The notes beneath the pieces are model-generated. The model did no database searches. It saw only the letters and a list, made by a program, of their open reading frames with translations, and had not been told where the DNA came from. Source: Hanleya hanleyi (Eukaryota; Mollusca; Polyplacophora; Lepidopleurida; Hanleyidae). Taken from it: DNA of 64,000 bases. Below are positions 30,716-41,849 of the stretch, piece after piece. The first letter of the stretch is position 1; every line of letters starts with the position of its first letter. Position numbers and translations under genes: made by a program. The DNA lies in assembly GCA_036873755.1 (NCBI GenBank), contig JAVTVY010010516.1, forward strand, positions 248,001 through 312,000. Reading direction: 5' to 3'.

Positions 30716-31331
30716 TTATACTACACAGACTAACACGGCTACTCCCGATTTCAATTACAGGTATGGGATATCGGGTACATCAGTATGCATCTAGTAGTAC
30801 AAGACATTTAAAAGAGTCAGACCTGAAAAGAAATTTCATAGCGAGATTGAATTCTCATAAAATGTCTTTTCAACATTTGCTGAATTTTCTAACAACAGTA
30901 TCCAGACCCCTCACAGTAAAATAAAGTTAAACAAATATTGATATCTACCACAACAGAAACATATATAGCTATTTTTAGCCGCTTCAAAGTGAAATATGTC
31001 CGACGAAAATGTGGTCCTGTCATACTCAATGGTCGTGCGGCGAAAAGTGCTTCTCAGGATGTATATTATGATTTTGATCCCACCAATTCATATTAGTTCA
31101 ATTCCAACAAATGGAGCAGATTCCCAAGAATATTTCCCCACTTTCACCACAATTGTCCACCCTACCCCTGGATAGAGCTTACAGGGTTCCGTTTATCTGA
31201 TAATATGCTGCCATGTACAAAAAAAACCCAATGGTGATCCGCCATTTTTAATTCATATTTCACAAGAATTATACAAATTTTGTTTTATATGGTAAATTGT
31301 ATACCTTGGGAAATCAGTCTAATGAGCTCTA

Positions 31332-31727
31332 ATGGTCGACATCGGGCTTTACAGACTAGTCTTTTGTGTTCAATGCCGTCATTTTCATCTGACGACGCTG
31401 CAGCTCACCAATCTCCAGTGTACGAGTTGTCACAGCGAAACAGCTCACCAATTACCAATATACGAGTTGTCAGAGCATTTCCATCGTAGCTCTCTAGATT
31501 TGTATCTAATACCGCTTATGCCGGTGGAAGGGGTCGTGTGGTCATGTCATCCAAGTTGCCACATGAACACGTACAATAAAAGCGTACATGAGATACAACA
31601 CATATCACGAATCGTTAGATTCTTAGTATGTGCTTTAGAATAGGTTAACCAGAAGATTATACTGGGAAGTCATGTGGCTCTGTCAGTATGTCGGCACCTC
31701 TTCCCACTTCCCTTATATGTGTTGAAA
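31332..31727 (+). mobile_element. Penelope-like family B, medium-length copy
   Basis: This is the inverse of the copy at 14722-15110: it shares the CAGACTAGTCTTTTGTGT block, the doubled ACGAGTTGTCA segment and ACATGAACAC, and ends CTTCCCTTATATGTGTTG. Confidence 0.75.
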
Positions 31728-31984
31728 GTTGAAAACGGGCTATTTTCTCTAGTAACCCAATGATATATTATGCATACACAAATGACGCAATATTTCAACA
31801 AAAAGTATGGTGATCACTTTTTTCTATTTCACGATTTTCAAGCACATTCTCATTTTTAGCTCGCCGTGTACGAAGTAGACGAGGTATTGGGAGAGAGAGG
31901 GGGAAGTGGCGGTGTCGGTGTCGGTTAACTTTTTATCTTCAGGCTGGACTTTTGACTTCCTTTGGACTTCTTTTGGACTCGGAA

Positions 31985-32320
31985 AGTCCAGGAGCTTACA
32001 TCATGCTACATTTATTCAACCCATCCACTACCTTCCGGGAGCAGGTCCCCATACCTGGGGCACCGAGCCCCACCCTATATCTTCTAAACTAAGCATTGCC
32101 CGACCCCATACCATCATATTTTCCCACAGCTTACATGATCCTACACTTATTCAACCCATGCGCTACCCATGAAAGCATGTCCCCACCCTCGGGGCACTGT
32201 GCCCCACCATCCATCACCTAAACTAAGCTTCGCCCGATCCCATATCCTCACATTTTCCTGAAGCTTACATCATGCTACACTCATTCAATGCATTGCCCAA
32301 CTCCATACCCTCATATTTCA
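31985..32320 (+). repeat. ~138-bp tandem repeat, 2.5 copies
   Basis: The unit is AGCTTACATCATGCTACA(C/T)TT, then ATTCAACCCAT, then GGGGCAC(C/T)GnGCCCCACC. A single related unit lies at 62730-62820, so the family is dispersed as well. Confidence 0.75.
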
Positions 32321-32324
32321 ATTT

Positions 32325-33730
32325 CTAATTTTATATCTCTTATATGTGATACTAACCTGTTATTAGGCATGAGATGCAGTGTACATTGTATATACAGTCA
32401 TACATACCAAATCACATACAGTATATTCCTTTATAGTATTTACTAATAGTTTGATGACATTATTTTATTTCAGAAGTACAATATCAAAATAACTGGCGGG
32501 GGAATCCCGCAGTACCGAGCCCCTGTTAGTTTTTAATTTCGTGCCGCCTTAAATGAAGGACGCCATTTCCTTAAATTTTACTATCAAATTCTCGTTGACC
32601 CTGAAGTTTTTGCACAACCATATCTGTGTCCACACATTTAACTTACTATATTAATTAAAACTGAGTTTAAATCAGTTTGTGATGTCTCAGTCTTTACCAG
32701 TGCACCTTATTATGGAGCATTACAGTATGATTGGACACAGTTGTTATTGCATTCTTTCATTTGCATACAAATGTGAAGGTTTACCACAGTGCTAGTGTCC
32801 CATTGCAGTTGTCATTGCATTCTTTCATTTGCATACAAATGTGAAGGTTTACCACAGTGCTAGTGTCCCATTGCGTGCTGGAAATGATAGATTTACTCCT
32901 ACTATTGCATTGTTATTAGCTTTGTTCACATGTCATCACACAAAGATACACAAAGAACGTGCTCAAAATTGCACACCTATTGTTCCTAACTATACATGAA
33001 CATGTATTCATCAGGTCTATGCAATGGGATGTGTAAGCTTACTTTTGAAAAAAATGTAATCTTTATTGGTAGTTATATAATATAGTTCCTCCTTCAATCC
33101 AGCAAATTCCATCACTAAATATAGAAATTTCTTAATAAATGTATTATTTTAAATGATGTGCATTGCCAGTGATGTGCAACCTCAAATGATGTGCCATCCT
33201 GAAGGGCTCGATCTTTTTGCGAAGCTGCATGTATCTCTTATATGTGATACTAACCTATTAGGTAGGAGATGCAGTGTACATTGTATATACACAAACACGT
33301 CAAATCAACTACAATATATTCCTTTATAGTAATTACTAATAGTTTAATGACACTATTTCATTTCAGAAGTACAATATTAAATAACCGGCGGGGGGAATCC
33401 CGCAGTACCGAGCCCCTGGTGGTTTGGAATTTTGTGTCGCCTTTAATGAAGGACACCATTTCCTTCAATTTTGGTATCGAATCCCATTCCTCTCATTTTT
33501 AACCTAAAGTTTTTGCACGAACCATATTTGTCCAGGCATTTCACACCCACATCTCAGACCAAATTTCAATGGTACAAGTATTCATAATGACATGTATAAG
33601 CTTAGTTCATCTTTCAATCCAACTTCAACATCACTGACAAAGAAGTCAAATTTTTATAACAATATGTATTGTCATTGCCAGTGATGTGCAACCTGAAGGG
33701 CTCGATCTTTATGCGAAGCTGCATGTTATT
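32325..33730 (+). repeat. Imperfect large tandem duplication (~0.9 kb period)
   Basis: CTCTTATATGTGATACTAACC, the GTGTACATTGTATATACA block, AATCCCGCAGTACCGAGCCC and GAAGGGCTCGATCTTT recur in the same order from 32334 and from 33236; the last also appears at 33195 and 33690. There is no coding frame. Inside, a 73-base segment (32737-32809) is directly doubled. Confidence 0.75.
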
Positions 33731-33779
33731 GACAAAACCCAAAACGGCGAGCTGCCGGGTTACACATAACCCTTGTTAA

Positions 33780-34190
33780 AAGTAGCATTTGCTAGATCCC
33801 ATCTGCTCCCTTATTGGGGGGGGGGGGCTTGCACAATAATGTGTCACCAATCAGCGACCCTGATTATGACTTCCTGTATAGTTGTGTCACACCTTTCAAT
33901 CCTAATCAGTCAATGTTCTTTACTAAGTTTTTATCTAGTTCCTTTATTTCGCAAGTCTCCACATTCAAGAGCTAGCAGGATGGGTTCGGACTTTTGTGGG
34001 TACTATCTTTTCAGATCAAGTTATGTCACATACGAAGTCCCAAATTTATGAACCAAATTTAAAGCGAGCGGTCTCCTAGATTTCAAATACAAGTTCTGAA
34101 ACATGGCTTATGGCCCGTCTAATGTTTGAATTTTGGGCAAATTCTTAGCATTTTCAGACGTATAGTTTTCATAGCTTACAGATGCCTGTT
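33780..34190. other. No recognised gene; G-run
   Basis: A run of nine or ten G at about 33817-33827 is the only notable motif. The open frame around it is not protein-like. Confidence 0.4.
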
Positions 34191-34194
34191 CCTT

Positions 34195-34250
34195 AATAAT
34201 CTTTGGTGTTTGATTACCTGGAATTACAATTGGTCTCACCTGTGCTTGCT
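34195..34250 (-). pseudogene. Fragment resembling the GPCR exon 2 / intron 2 boundary
   Basis: On the minus strand it reads CAGCAAGCACAG|GTGAGACC then AATTGTAAT, nearly identical to the exon 2 donor region at 26545-26570. Its right edge runs directly into a Penelope RT fragment. It may be a paralogue remnant or sequence carried with an element. Confidence 0.5.
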
Positions 34251-34835
34251 GATGTAAACTATCCCTATCTGGACAGTGATATATATCGGAGGTACCTATA
34301 CATGGCGTATACATATCTCGCCTAGTAGCATTTGCTAGATCCAGTGTTAAATGTGACGATTTTAATCGACGTCACAAAACATTTTTGCAGAATTTTTTTT
34401 ACAGCCTATATCTTCAAGCGCATTCACTCGCAGTTTGTTAAATTTGGCGATACATATCGCATGCTGATAGCAAAGTACGAGAGTAACGTGCAACATCTAT
34501 GGCGGTACGTTTCGTAACTTGTGTCTAATTCCGGTTAATCTGGGGCTAGGGGCCGTACGAGCCTATGTATTTCAAGATGCTTATAGTGTTCATATGAATA
34601 GTCACAATCAAAGCTTAACTGAGGTACATCCTACTTTAGATAACGAGTTTGCAACGAAAATCATATGGATTAAGAATACTGATCAGCGATACGGATTTGG
34701 TATTTTTGGAACGTCGTGATGTTTTGCTGGCACCATTGAAAACTGTTGACCGCTTCTCTCTAGCAGTAAACTAGCCTAGTTTTATGTATACTATGATTTA
34801 TTCTTTCCATTTGGTGCTTGTAGACGCTTGTATTG
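34251..34835 (+). mobile_element. Penelope-like family A, RT C-terminal fragment and 3' end
   Basis: The coding part shows pieces of the RT C-terminus (K-F-G-D-T-Y-R-M-L-I-A-K-Y-E) at about 34438-34517, then the 3' non-coding end with GGGGCTAGGGGCCGTA and AAACTGTTGACCGCTTCTCT. Confidence 0.8.
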
Positions 34836-35079
34836 CAGTTAGGTTGCGTCATAAAGGTTGAAAGAGTGCTTGAGCTTCAAAATACTTAGGTTTATTAGAA
34901 TTTGTAAATTGGAGCGATGTGGAACCATATGACGCTACAGAAAAGCATCCCTTGTAAAGTCTTCGTCATTCGGACGATGGCTTCACCCACCATAATAGTT
35001 TATAGGCACCAGTAGACAACACTTGCTTTCATGATAATGGAAGTTTAGGTTCCACGGCAGAAAGAATAGTTCACAATTA

Positions 35080-35400
35080 AACGAAACATTAAAAGGGTGG
35101 TGGAAAATGATGCCGGCCTACTGAAAAGAAGTCATAAGACTCCACAGACAAATACACCGAATGCATATTTTAAAAAACACCACAAGATCCAAAAACTGAT
35201 CCCTCTGATGAGTTCTGTCCCAGCCACGCTTTTATTGTAGATGTTTATGTGAAAATCTCGAATGATATGACCACACGGCCACCAGCACTGGCTTGATCGA
35301 TGTGAGATATATATATTTCAGAGCGATGATGTAATAGCCATATCAAAGAAAAAATGCCCAAATGAGGGAGTATTTATAAAAGGTTCGAATTCTGAACAAA
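35080..35400 (-). mobile_element. Penelope-like family B, long form
   Basis: This shares GATGCCGGCCTACTGA, ACAGACAAATACACCGA, CACAAGATCCAAAAACTGAT and ATGACCACACGGCCACCAGC with the copies at 14180 and 26060. It is non-coding. Confidence 0.65.
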
Positions 35401-35955
35401 AACGTGTAAGGCTCGACGCCGACCAAGACGACAAAGCCAGGAAAGAAGGAAAGTATGTAATATAACCGTGCCCCAGAAACTCAAATTACTTATTGTATCA
35501 TCGAAATCGGAAATTCTTACAGCTTGATCACAACCATATGAAACCGCCGACTTCTCAGGAACGGCTGGGGCAGCTGTTTCAGTGCCACCACTTTGGACTA
35601 TAGCGATTATGTCACACAATACCCTTCCAAGACAGTGACAATACGGTGCCAACAGCATGGTTGTGACGTCACAGGAGTTGTCGAATCAACAGTAACAACC
35701 ACGATTGGCAGACATTTTGTTTCCGCGAAGTCTAATGACTATAACGTGCCAAAATGGGGCAATATTTTGTGATCTTACGTTGTCAGGTGTGAAATAACGG
35801 TAACAAATTCTGATGATGTGCCAAAGATGGAGTCCATTAATATGTGCTTAAGCAACAGAACTCCCGATTATAGTGCCATAGTTGAAATGTATTATTACGT
35901 GCTTAAGAAGAACATCAACACACCTCCTGAACAAATTGCCAAAGTTGGAGTTCAT
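35401..35955. other. No recognised gene
   Basis: A minus-strand open frame (35374-35658) has one hydrophobic stretch (W-G-T-V-I-L-H-T-F-L-L-S-W-L) but no conserved motif, and it starts in repeat sequence. I do not call it. Confidence 0.35.
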
Positions 35956-35959
35956 TAAG

Positions 35960-36235
35960 TACTCAAATTACAAGCGTCTGATCCGTCATTCATAATTCAG
36001 CCGTCGTCCATCAAAGAATATCCGCGTCCATAATCCAAAGACCTATTCCATATTCAATATAACAGTATTAGCACCAAATTCAAAAAGACAATGATAGTAT
36101 ACATAAACATAGGCTAGTTTCCTGCAAGAGAGAAGCGGTCAACAGTTTTCAATAATGCCGGCAAGACATCATGATGTTCCAAAAATATCAAATACGTATC
36201 GCTGATCAGTATTCCTAATCCAGAATATGTTGGAG
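35960..36235 (-). mobile_element. Penelope-like family A, solo 3' end
   Basis: It begins ATTACAAGCGTCTGATCCGT and follows the consensus to ATCGCTGATCAGTATTCCTA. It carries no coding part. Confidence 0.8.
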
Positions 36236-36389
36236 TATGCAATGCTACTTGAATGTATCACCCATAATGCATTAGCAGTACACAATATGACATTTTGAAT
36301 TGTTACACTCAATGCTAAATCATTCGGCTGCAGAAAGTATCGAACTCCATATCACATCATCCTTCCAATATAGGATAGTAATCTTACCT

Positions 36390-36790
36390 GGAATTGTTCT
36401 CGGTGCTCCGGTGCTGATATCTGACACAACTGACGCGACAATCAAACTTCTTCGTCGGATGCAATTTTGCGCGAGCAAATTCAAGGTGACTTTACAGAAG
36501 TTAATCAAATAAACCATTCCACGTTAGTCATTAATACAGGGATAGGGTACCCTGATTCTACACGTGTCTATTGTGCGTAAATCAGCAATACACCTTAATG
36601 TCCATCATAATGTCTCATTATTTTCATATCTATGTCAACAGCTGATCATCATCCATACCAGATAATGCTATTATAACGTCAGGATCGCACGTTTCCCCAT
36701 TACCCGGTTAAATAAGGACACAAGACAAACACCATTAACGTCAGATCGACATCGTATTTTACACTTATGGTTTGTCGCATTGTTTAGATG
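36390..36790 (-). other. Segmental duplicate of 10650-11060
   Basis: The shared blocks are listed at the partner. Here the minus-strand open frame reads to a donor (CCAG|GTAAGA at about 36394-36399), so the candidate exon is preserved with its splice site. The protein is not recognised. Confidence 0.45.
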
Positions 36791-36984
36791 AATGCGCGGG
36801 ATCTCTATATGCACACTCTTTGCCTCATCAACGGCAGGAAGAGCGAGAAATGAATTTAAAATCGCGCTAAAAAATATTTCCGCTTATAAACAACGAACAA
36901 TAATGAACTATCTAAAGATGTTAACAATCCATCAAATGTATCAGAGAACTGGTAGTTACATTAAAATTTATAATTACTCTCAAA

Positions 36985-37105
36985 AAAGCTCACACGACCA
37001 AAAAGATCTTCCAAACTAACTGATCGATAAAACGAAGCTCGTACAATCGCAAAATATATACAGCTAATTAAAATTAAAATATGTTTGACTGTGAATCTCC
37101 TATTA
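36985..37105 (-). mobile_element. I-type LINE internal fragment
   Basis: Minus-strand translation gives F-T-V-K-H-I-L-I...I-V-R-x-S-F-Y-R...L-E-D-L-F-G-R-V, the conserved C-terminal region, without the 3' tail. Confidence 0.65.
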
Positions 37106-37574
37106 GATGGACTTATCAGCAACAAATGTAAACGAGCAAACTTACCTTGAATAGGGAAGGGCCAGGATGCGGGCATCAAGGCAAAGGTCTCAACTGACGA
37201 TTGCAATAAACCGTGATCGTCAATGCTTTCTGTCTGCTTGTCGGTAATTTGTCCTCTTTGATTTCAACACATTAGGCCGCCCAGTTTGGAAACGTTTGGT
37301 TGATAGACTGCATACAGGGCCCATAGCAAATAGAATGGACACCCGTCTATGCTACTATATTAAAGATGACAGAAATAATCATCATGACATTTTTCAAACT
37401 ACGTCACTTTCTACATTCTTCTGAATTGAAAAATAGGAGCATGTATTACGCTATGATGAGAGATAAGGTGTCTGAATGATGAATAGTCATAAAGGTATGG
37501 GCGTCCGATCAAACACGCATTATCCATATGATGGCGATTTGAATCCTCAATATGTGATCCACATAGAAGCTCGG

Positions 37575-37762
37575 GAGGACTGTGTCTTAGGTTATTTGAG
37601 AGAAATCGGTTTGTTGCATACGTTTTAATGAGTGTATGTTTTAATGTGTTGGATTACTAACTTATTAACTTGAATACTTAGAATTTTGTTTGATCGTCGC
37701 TATATAGCTGAAATATTGCTGAACACGACGTTAAACCTTAATTCTCTCTCTCTCTCTCTCCT
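37575..37762 (+). mobile_element. I-type LINE 3' tail
   Basis: It runs from the last coding residues (L-R-E-I-G-L-L) through the ATAGCTGAAATATTGCTGA core to a CT run at 37742-37760. Confidence 0.8.
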
Positions 37763-38124
37763 GTTTCAGAGATCTAATAGGTGAAAGGAACCGCGACACA
37801 CTAGGTAGGCAAGTCTCCGCTGAGGCAAAGAATGATGAAATATATTGATAGTGTCTGGCTTGCAAAATTTTTAGTGTGACCGGGCGATCCATGTTATTTC
37901 ATTGGATAACATTTTTCTCAACCGCAGCTGCGCTGATGATCTCCTTCTCTGTGTCTATGATAGTGGTTCATCTTGTCATCTGTATGACGAGCACTTCATA
38001 AACTGAAACTCAATGCGTGCATTCACAGTTTTCAATCCTGAAACACATCGACAAAATGTATGGCAAGGCTTGTGTGTAGGACCTTCTCTCATAGTATTGA
38101 AAATGTAATACCCTGGACAAAAAG

Positions 38125-38400
38125 ACGGATAATGGATTACAAGCGCCTGGTCCTTCATTCATAATTCAGCTTTCGTCAAATAAAGAATATCCGCGTTCAT
38201 AATCCAAAGACCTTTTCCATATTCCATGCAACAGCATAAGCACCAAATTAAAAAAGTCAATCATAGTATACATAAACATAGGCTAAATTCCTGCAAGAGA
38301 GAAGCGGTCAACAGTTTTCAACGATGCCGGCAAGACATCGTGATGCTCCAAAAATATCAAGTCCGTATCGCTGATCAGTATTCTTGGTCCATAGTGTAAC
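38125..38400 (-). mobile_element. Penelope-like family A, solo 3' end
   Basis: It starts ATTACAAGCGCCTGGTCC and carries the full set of A-tail landmarks to TCGCTGATCAGTATTCTTGG. Confidence 0.8.
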
Positions 38401-39339
38401 ATCAAATCGTTACGAATTTTTTTTTCATTAATCTCCCTGGGTTGTATTACACAAGCGACATTTGGGACATTCGACGGTCAATCAGAAAATATTATATAGC
38501 TGGTCAACTGCCAATGACAATGGTGCCGCTCACGTGTATCCTCCAATCGTCTGAGAAGTTACAGCATTTCGAGGCGTAAAGTTTGATCTCATGTAAACAG
38601 GCAAAATTCAACATTGAATTATGGAGCGTTCACTTTCAACCTCAACCGTTTACTTTTATTTTATGTTCATTGCAACTGAACAAATGCTTCTTTCAACACT
38701 GCTCTTGTCAATGAAAATGTATTCTTATGTGGACGGCACACAGCGGAACGGTCTCATGAAAGGGTAACCATGGAAATTGCCTTTGCGTTACAAGATTGTG
38801 GCTAGTAAAACAACAAGTGAGAAATGACTACATTGTAGTCAAAACCTGCGGTTGTGGCAATAATACAGTGAAAGCCATATCAGCGGAGGGAGTGGACTTC
38901 ATATGAGCGCTTATTCGGCCACGTTAGAAAACAAGATGACCTGATTATTAGGATTATCAAAACCGGAAACGTTTTAGCCCATAAGATTATTGATGGGAGA
39001 TCCACGTGACTTGTATCGATATTTGTTGTAGAAATACAGCGCCGTCTACCAGTGTTTTCATGCCAAGGGAAGTAATTTTCAACTTCTAACTCACAAATAT
39101 TCATTTATTCATTTATTTCAATCGCAGACCAACAGGCCAATGTGGCCCACTAACCGACTCGATAACAAATAATACAACAATAAGATACAAAGTAAACAAT
39201 AATACTAAAAATCATGGACTGAATCAAAATGAAGATAATATAAAACCTCACAATTGGGCAATACTTTACAGTAAGAACTTGTGTTTAAATTATAGTCATA
39301 CTGACCCACTGTTAAAGTGTACATTAAGTAAGCTAAAAG

Positions 39340-40368
39340 TTATGAATAAAAATACTTTCTCAACGGACTTTTAAATTTGGAGAGACTGTTAAAGATATCA
39401 ATAGTAGGATCGACCGTTAAAATGTCGTTTGTGGTTTGCATAACTCTTGGTAAAAACGAGAACTTTCTAATGTCGATCCTAGAAAACGGCACCCGAAACA
39501 ATGGGTTAAAACGAAGAGAAGGTGCATAATTAAAAGCCACAGAGCCGGTTAGGTAACTACAGTCAATTTCAGAATGAACACATTTATATAAAAACATGAG
39601 ATCGGCTACCCTTCTACGTTTGTACAGAGGGGCAGATTAAAATGTGTACAGAGGTTGTCATACTCGCTGGAACATTTGATTTAAAACAAAGAAACTTGAT
39701 CAACTTTCTCTGCATTCGCTCAACTTTGTCTATGTATGTTTGCTGCCAAGGATTCCATGAAACACTACAATATTCTAATTGGCTACGCACAAGCGATATA
39801 TATAACACATTTAATGAACTGATACTCGTGAACGTTTGACATGAACGTTTCAAGAACCCCAAATTTCGAAAGGCCTTATTGACAATAAGATCAACATGTT
39901 TTGAAAACAACATGGATTCTGTGATAGTAATTACAACACATATAAGGGAAGTGGGAAGAGGTGCCGACGAGTCACATGACTTCACAGTATAGTCTTCCGT
40001 TTAACCTATGCTAAAGCACATACCAAGCGTGATATGTGTTGTACATGTATCTCAGGTACGCTTTTATTGTACCTGTTCATGTGATAACTTGGATGATAGG
40101 ACCACACGGCCCCTACCACCGGCATAAGCGGTATATATAACACTTTTAAGGAATTGATCCTCGTGAACGTTTGACATGAACGTTTCAAGAACCCTAAATT
40201 TCGAAAGGCCTTATTGACAATAAGATCAATACGTTTTGAAAACAACATGGATTCTGTGATAGTAAGACCTAGGTCTTCAGCCGAGCTTACTCGTTTTATT
40301 TCCACACTACTTATGGAATAACTAACAAGTAATTTTTTAATTTTGTTGTAAGAGAAATGTAGATACAT
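39340..40368 (-). pseudogene. LINE ORF2 C-terminal region, partly duplicated
   Basis: V-S-S-A-E-D-L-G-L-x-I-T-E-S-M, N-K-A-F-R-N-L-G-F-L-K-R and L-V-R-S-Q-L-E-Y-C-S-V-x-W-N-P are the usual post-RT blocks of CR1/Jockey-type LINEs; the C-terminus ends S-P-L-R-K-Y-F-Y-S. About 140 bases (39793-39932 and 40131-40268) occur on both sides of the family B insertion. Confidence 0.8.
39933..40130 (-). mobile_element. Penelope-like family B end flanked by ~140-bp duplication
   Basis: The insert runs from TTACAACACATATAAGGG to CCGGCATAAGC. The LINE sequence to its left is repeated to its right with about 95 percent identity, which is far longer than a normal target duplication. Confidence 0.8.
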
Positions 40369-40398
40369 TTGTCTATATTAAGTTTCAGTTTCTGTGTA

Positions 40399-40640
40399 TA
40401 ATTACAACACATATAAGGGAAGTGGGAAGAGGTGCCGTCATACTGGCAGAGCCACATGACTTCACAGTATAGGCTTCTGATTAGCCTATTCTAAAACACA
40501 TACCAATAATCTAACGATTCGTGATATGTGGTGTATCTCAGGTACGATTTTATTGTACCTGTTCATGTGGCAACTTGGATGATATGACCACACGGCCCCT
40601 AGCACCGGCATAAGCTGTATTAGATACAAATTAGATACAC
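40399..40640 (-). mobile_element. Penelope-like family B end inserted in the LINE
   Basis: It begins AATTACAACACATATAAGGG and ends about AAGCTGTATTAGATACAAAT. The LINE resumes with CACCGGTTCACAATCC. No clear target duplication is visible. Confidence 0.75.
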
Positions 40641-41211
40641 CGGTTCACAATCCTATTTAAATTATTTTGTAGTAATACACATTCGGCCTCCGACTTTATG
40701 ACTTTTACACAATTCGAGTCGTCGGCATGCAACAGTATCTTTGATGATGTTATACAATCAGGCAAGTCATTGACATAGAGAACGAAAAGTAACGGGCCTA
40801 ATATGGAACATTGTGGTACACCTGAAAGTACGGGTGACCATTCGGAACATTTACCTTCTATAACAGTTCTCTATGCCCTATTAGATATGTATGATGTCAG
40901 CCATTCAATACAATTCCCACACTATAACCATAGGAAGATAACTTATGAATTAATAACGAATGTGGGATTGAATCAGATGCTTTACTAAAAGCAAGGTAAA
41001 TAGAATCAACTTGACATTTGTCGTTAAAAGCTTTTGATAAAAAATCTGTATAACTAATTAAATTTGTTTGGACACTTCTATTATTAACAAATCCGTGTAG
41101 GAATTCAGAGATCACATTATTTACGTGACCATAAAGACTGCAATAAACAACCTTTTCGAAAACCTTTCCAAATAACGGCAACAATGAAACAGGTCTGTAA
41201 ATAGAGATTAT
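40640..41211 (-). pseudogene. LINE ORF2, RT segment after the interruption
   Basis: It resumes with Y-R-P-V-S-L-L-P-L-F-G-K-V-F-E-K, then H-G-F-V-N-N-R-S-V-Q-T-N and F-S-K-A-S-D-S-I-P-H (RT motif A region, Asp altered in context). It continues out of frame through the next RT block to 40640. Confidence 0.8.
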
Positions 41212-41218
41212 CACTACG

Positions 41219-41340
41219 AGTGGTCATTTATCTGATTTTTATCACACGAGTTTGATAAAACCCATATGAAACGAGCTTTAGCGAGTTTCATATGGGTTTT
41301 ATCAAACGAGTGTGATAAAAATCAGATAAATGACCACGAG
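41219..41340. repeat. Palindrome with symmetrical CGAG words at the element's left end
   Basis: Arms of ~55 bases (TGGTCATTTATCTGATTTTT ... and its inverse) fold around a CTTTAG centre. CGAG occurs at 41217, 41247, 41272, 41282, 41307 and 41337, with spacings 30-25-10-25-30. The words stay in the same orientation on both arms, so they mismatch in the hairpin. This looks like a set of binding sites superimposed on a hairpin. Confidence 0.85.
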
Positions 41341-41849
41341 TATGATAATTTATTTCTCATATCACATGTCTGCGGCGGCTGAAACTTTGAAATAAAGACT
41401 TAAAACACTGCTTTCACATTTGTTCGCTGATATCAGATCACCGAAATCAGCTGACCTCATTAGCAGCCAACCCGCCAATGAAACACTATGATAGCTACGC
41501 ACAAGAACAAAGACCGTAGCTGGTTTACAATATCTGTTAGTTTATTATCTTAATACAGCATCAAATCAGTCTGTATTTATAAGTCAATAACTTCTCAGTA
41601 AATTATAAAATATTTACATTCTGAACGCTCATAAATTTGTAAACATCTAAAGATCCATACCAACGTATGCAACAAGTCGCGTAAGAATTCCCGGGTCATT
41701 AACATATTATGTCTATGGCAACACCGGCATCAGCCAATGACATCGCAGTGTGCGCGCACGTGTTAGCAGTTGACCTTGTTTTATATTGAAAGTTCGAAGC
41801 GGCAGAAAGACAAACTCATGAACTGTTGACAGTGCACGTTCGATCAATT

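Noticed and set aside
35374..35658. 94-codon minus-strand frame with a hydrophobic stretch
   Set aside because: It has no conserved motif and starts inside or next to family B repeat sequence.
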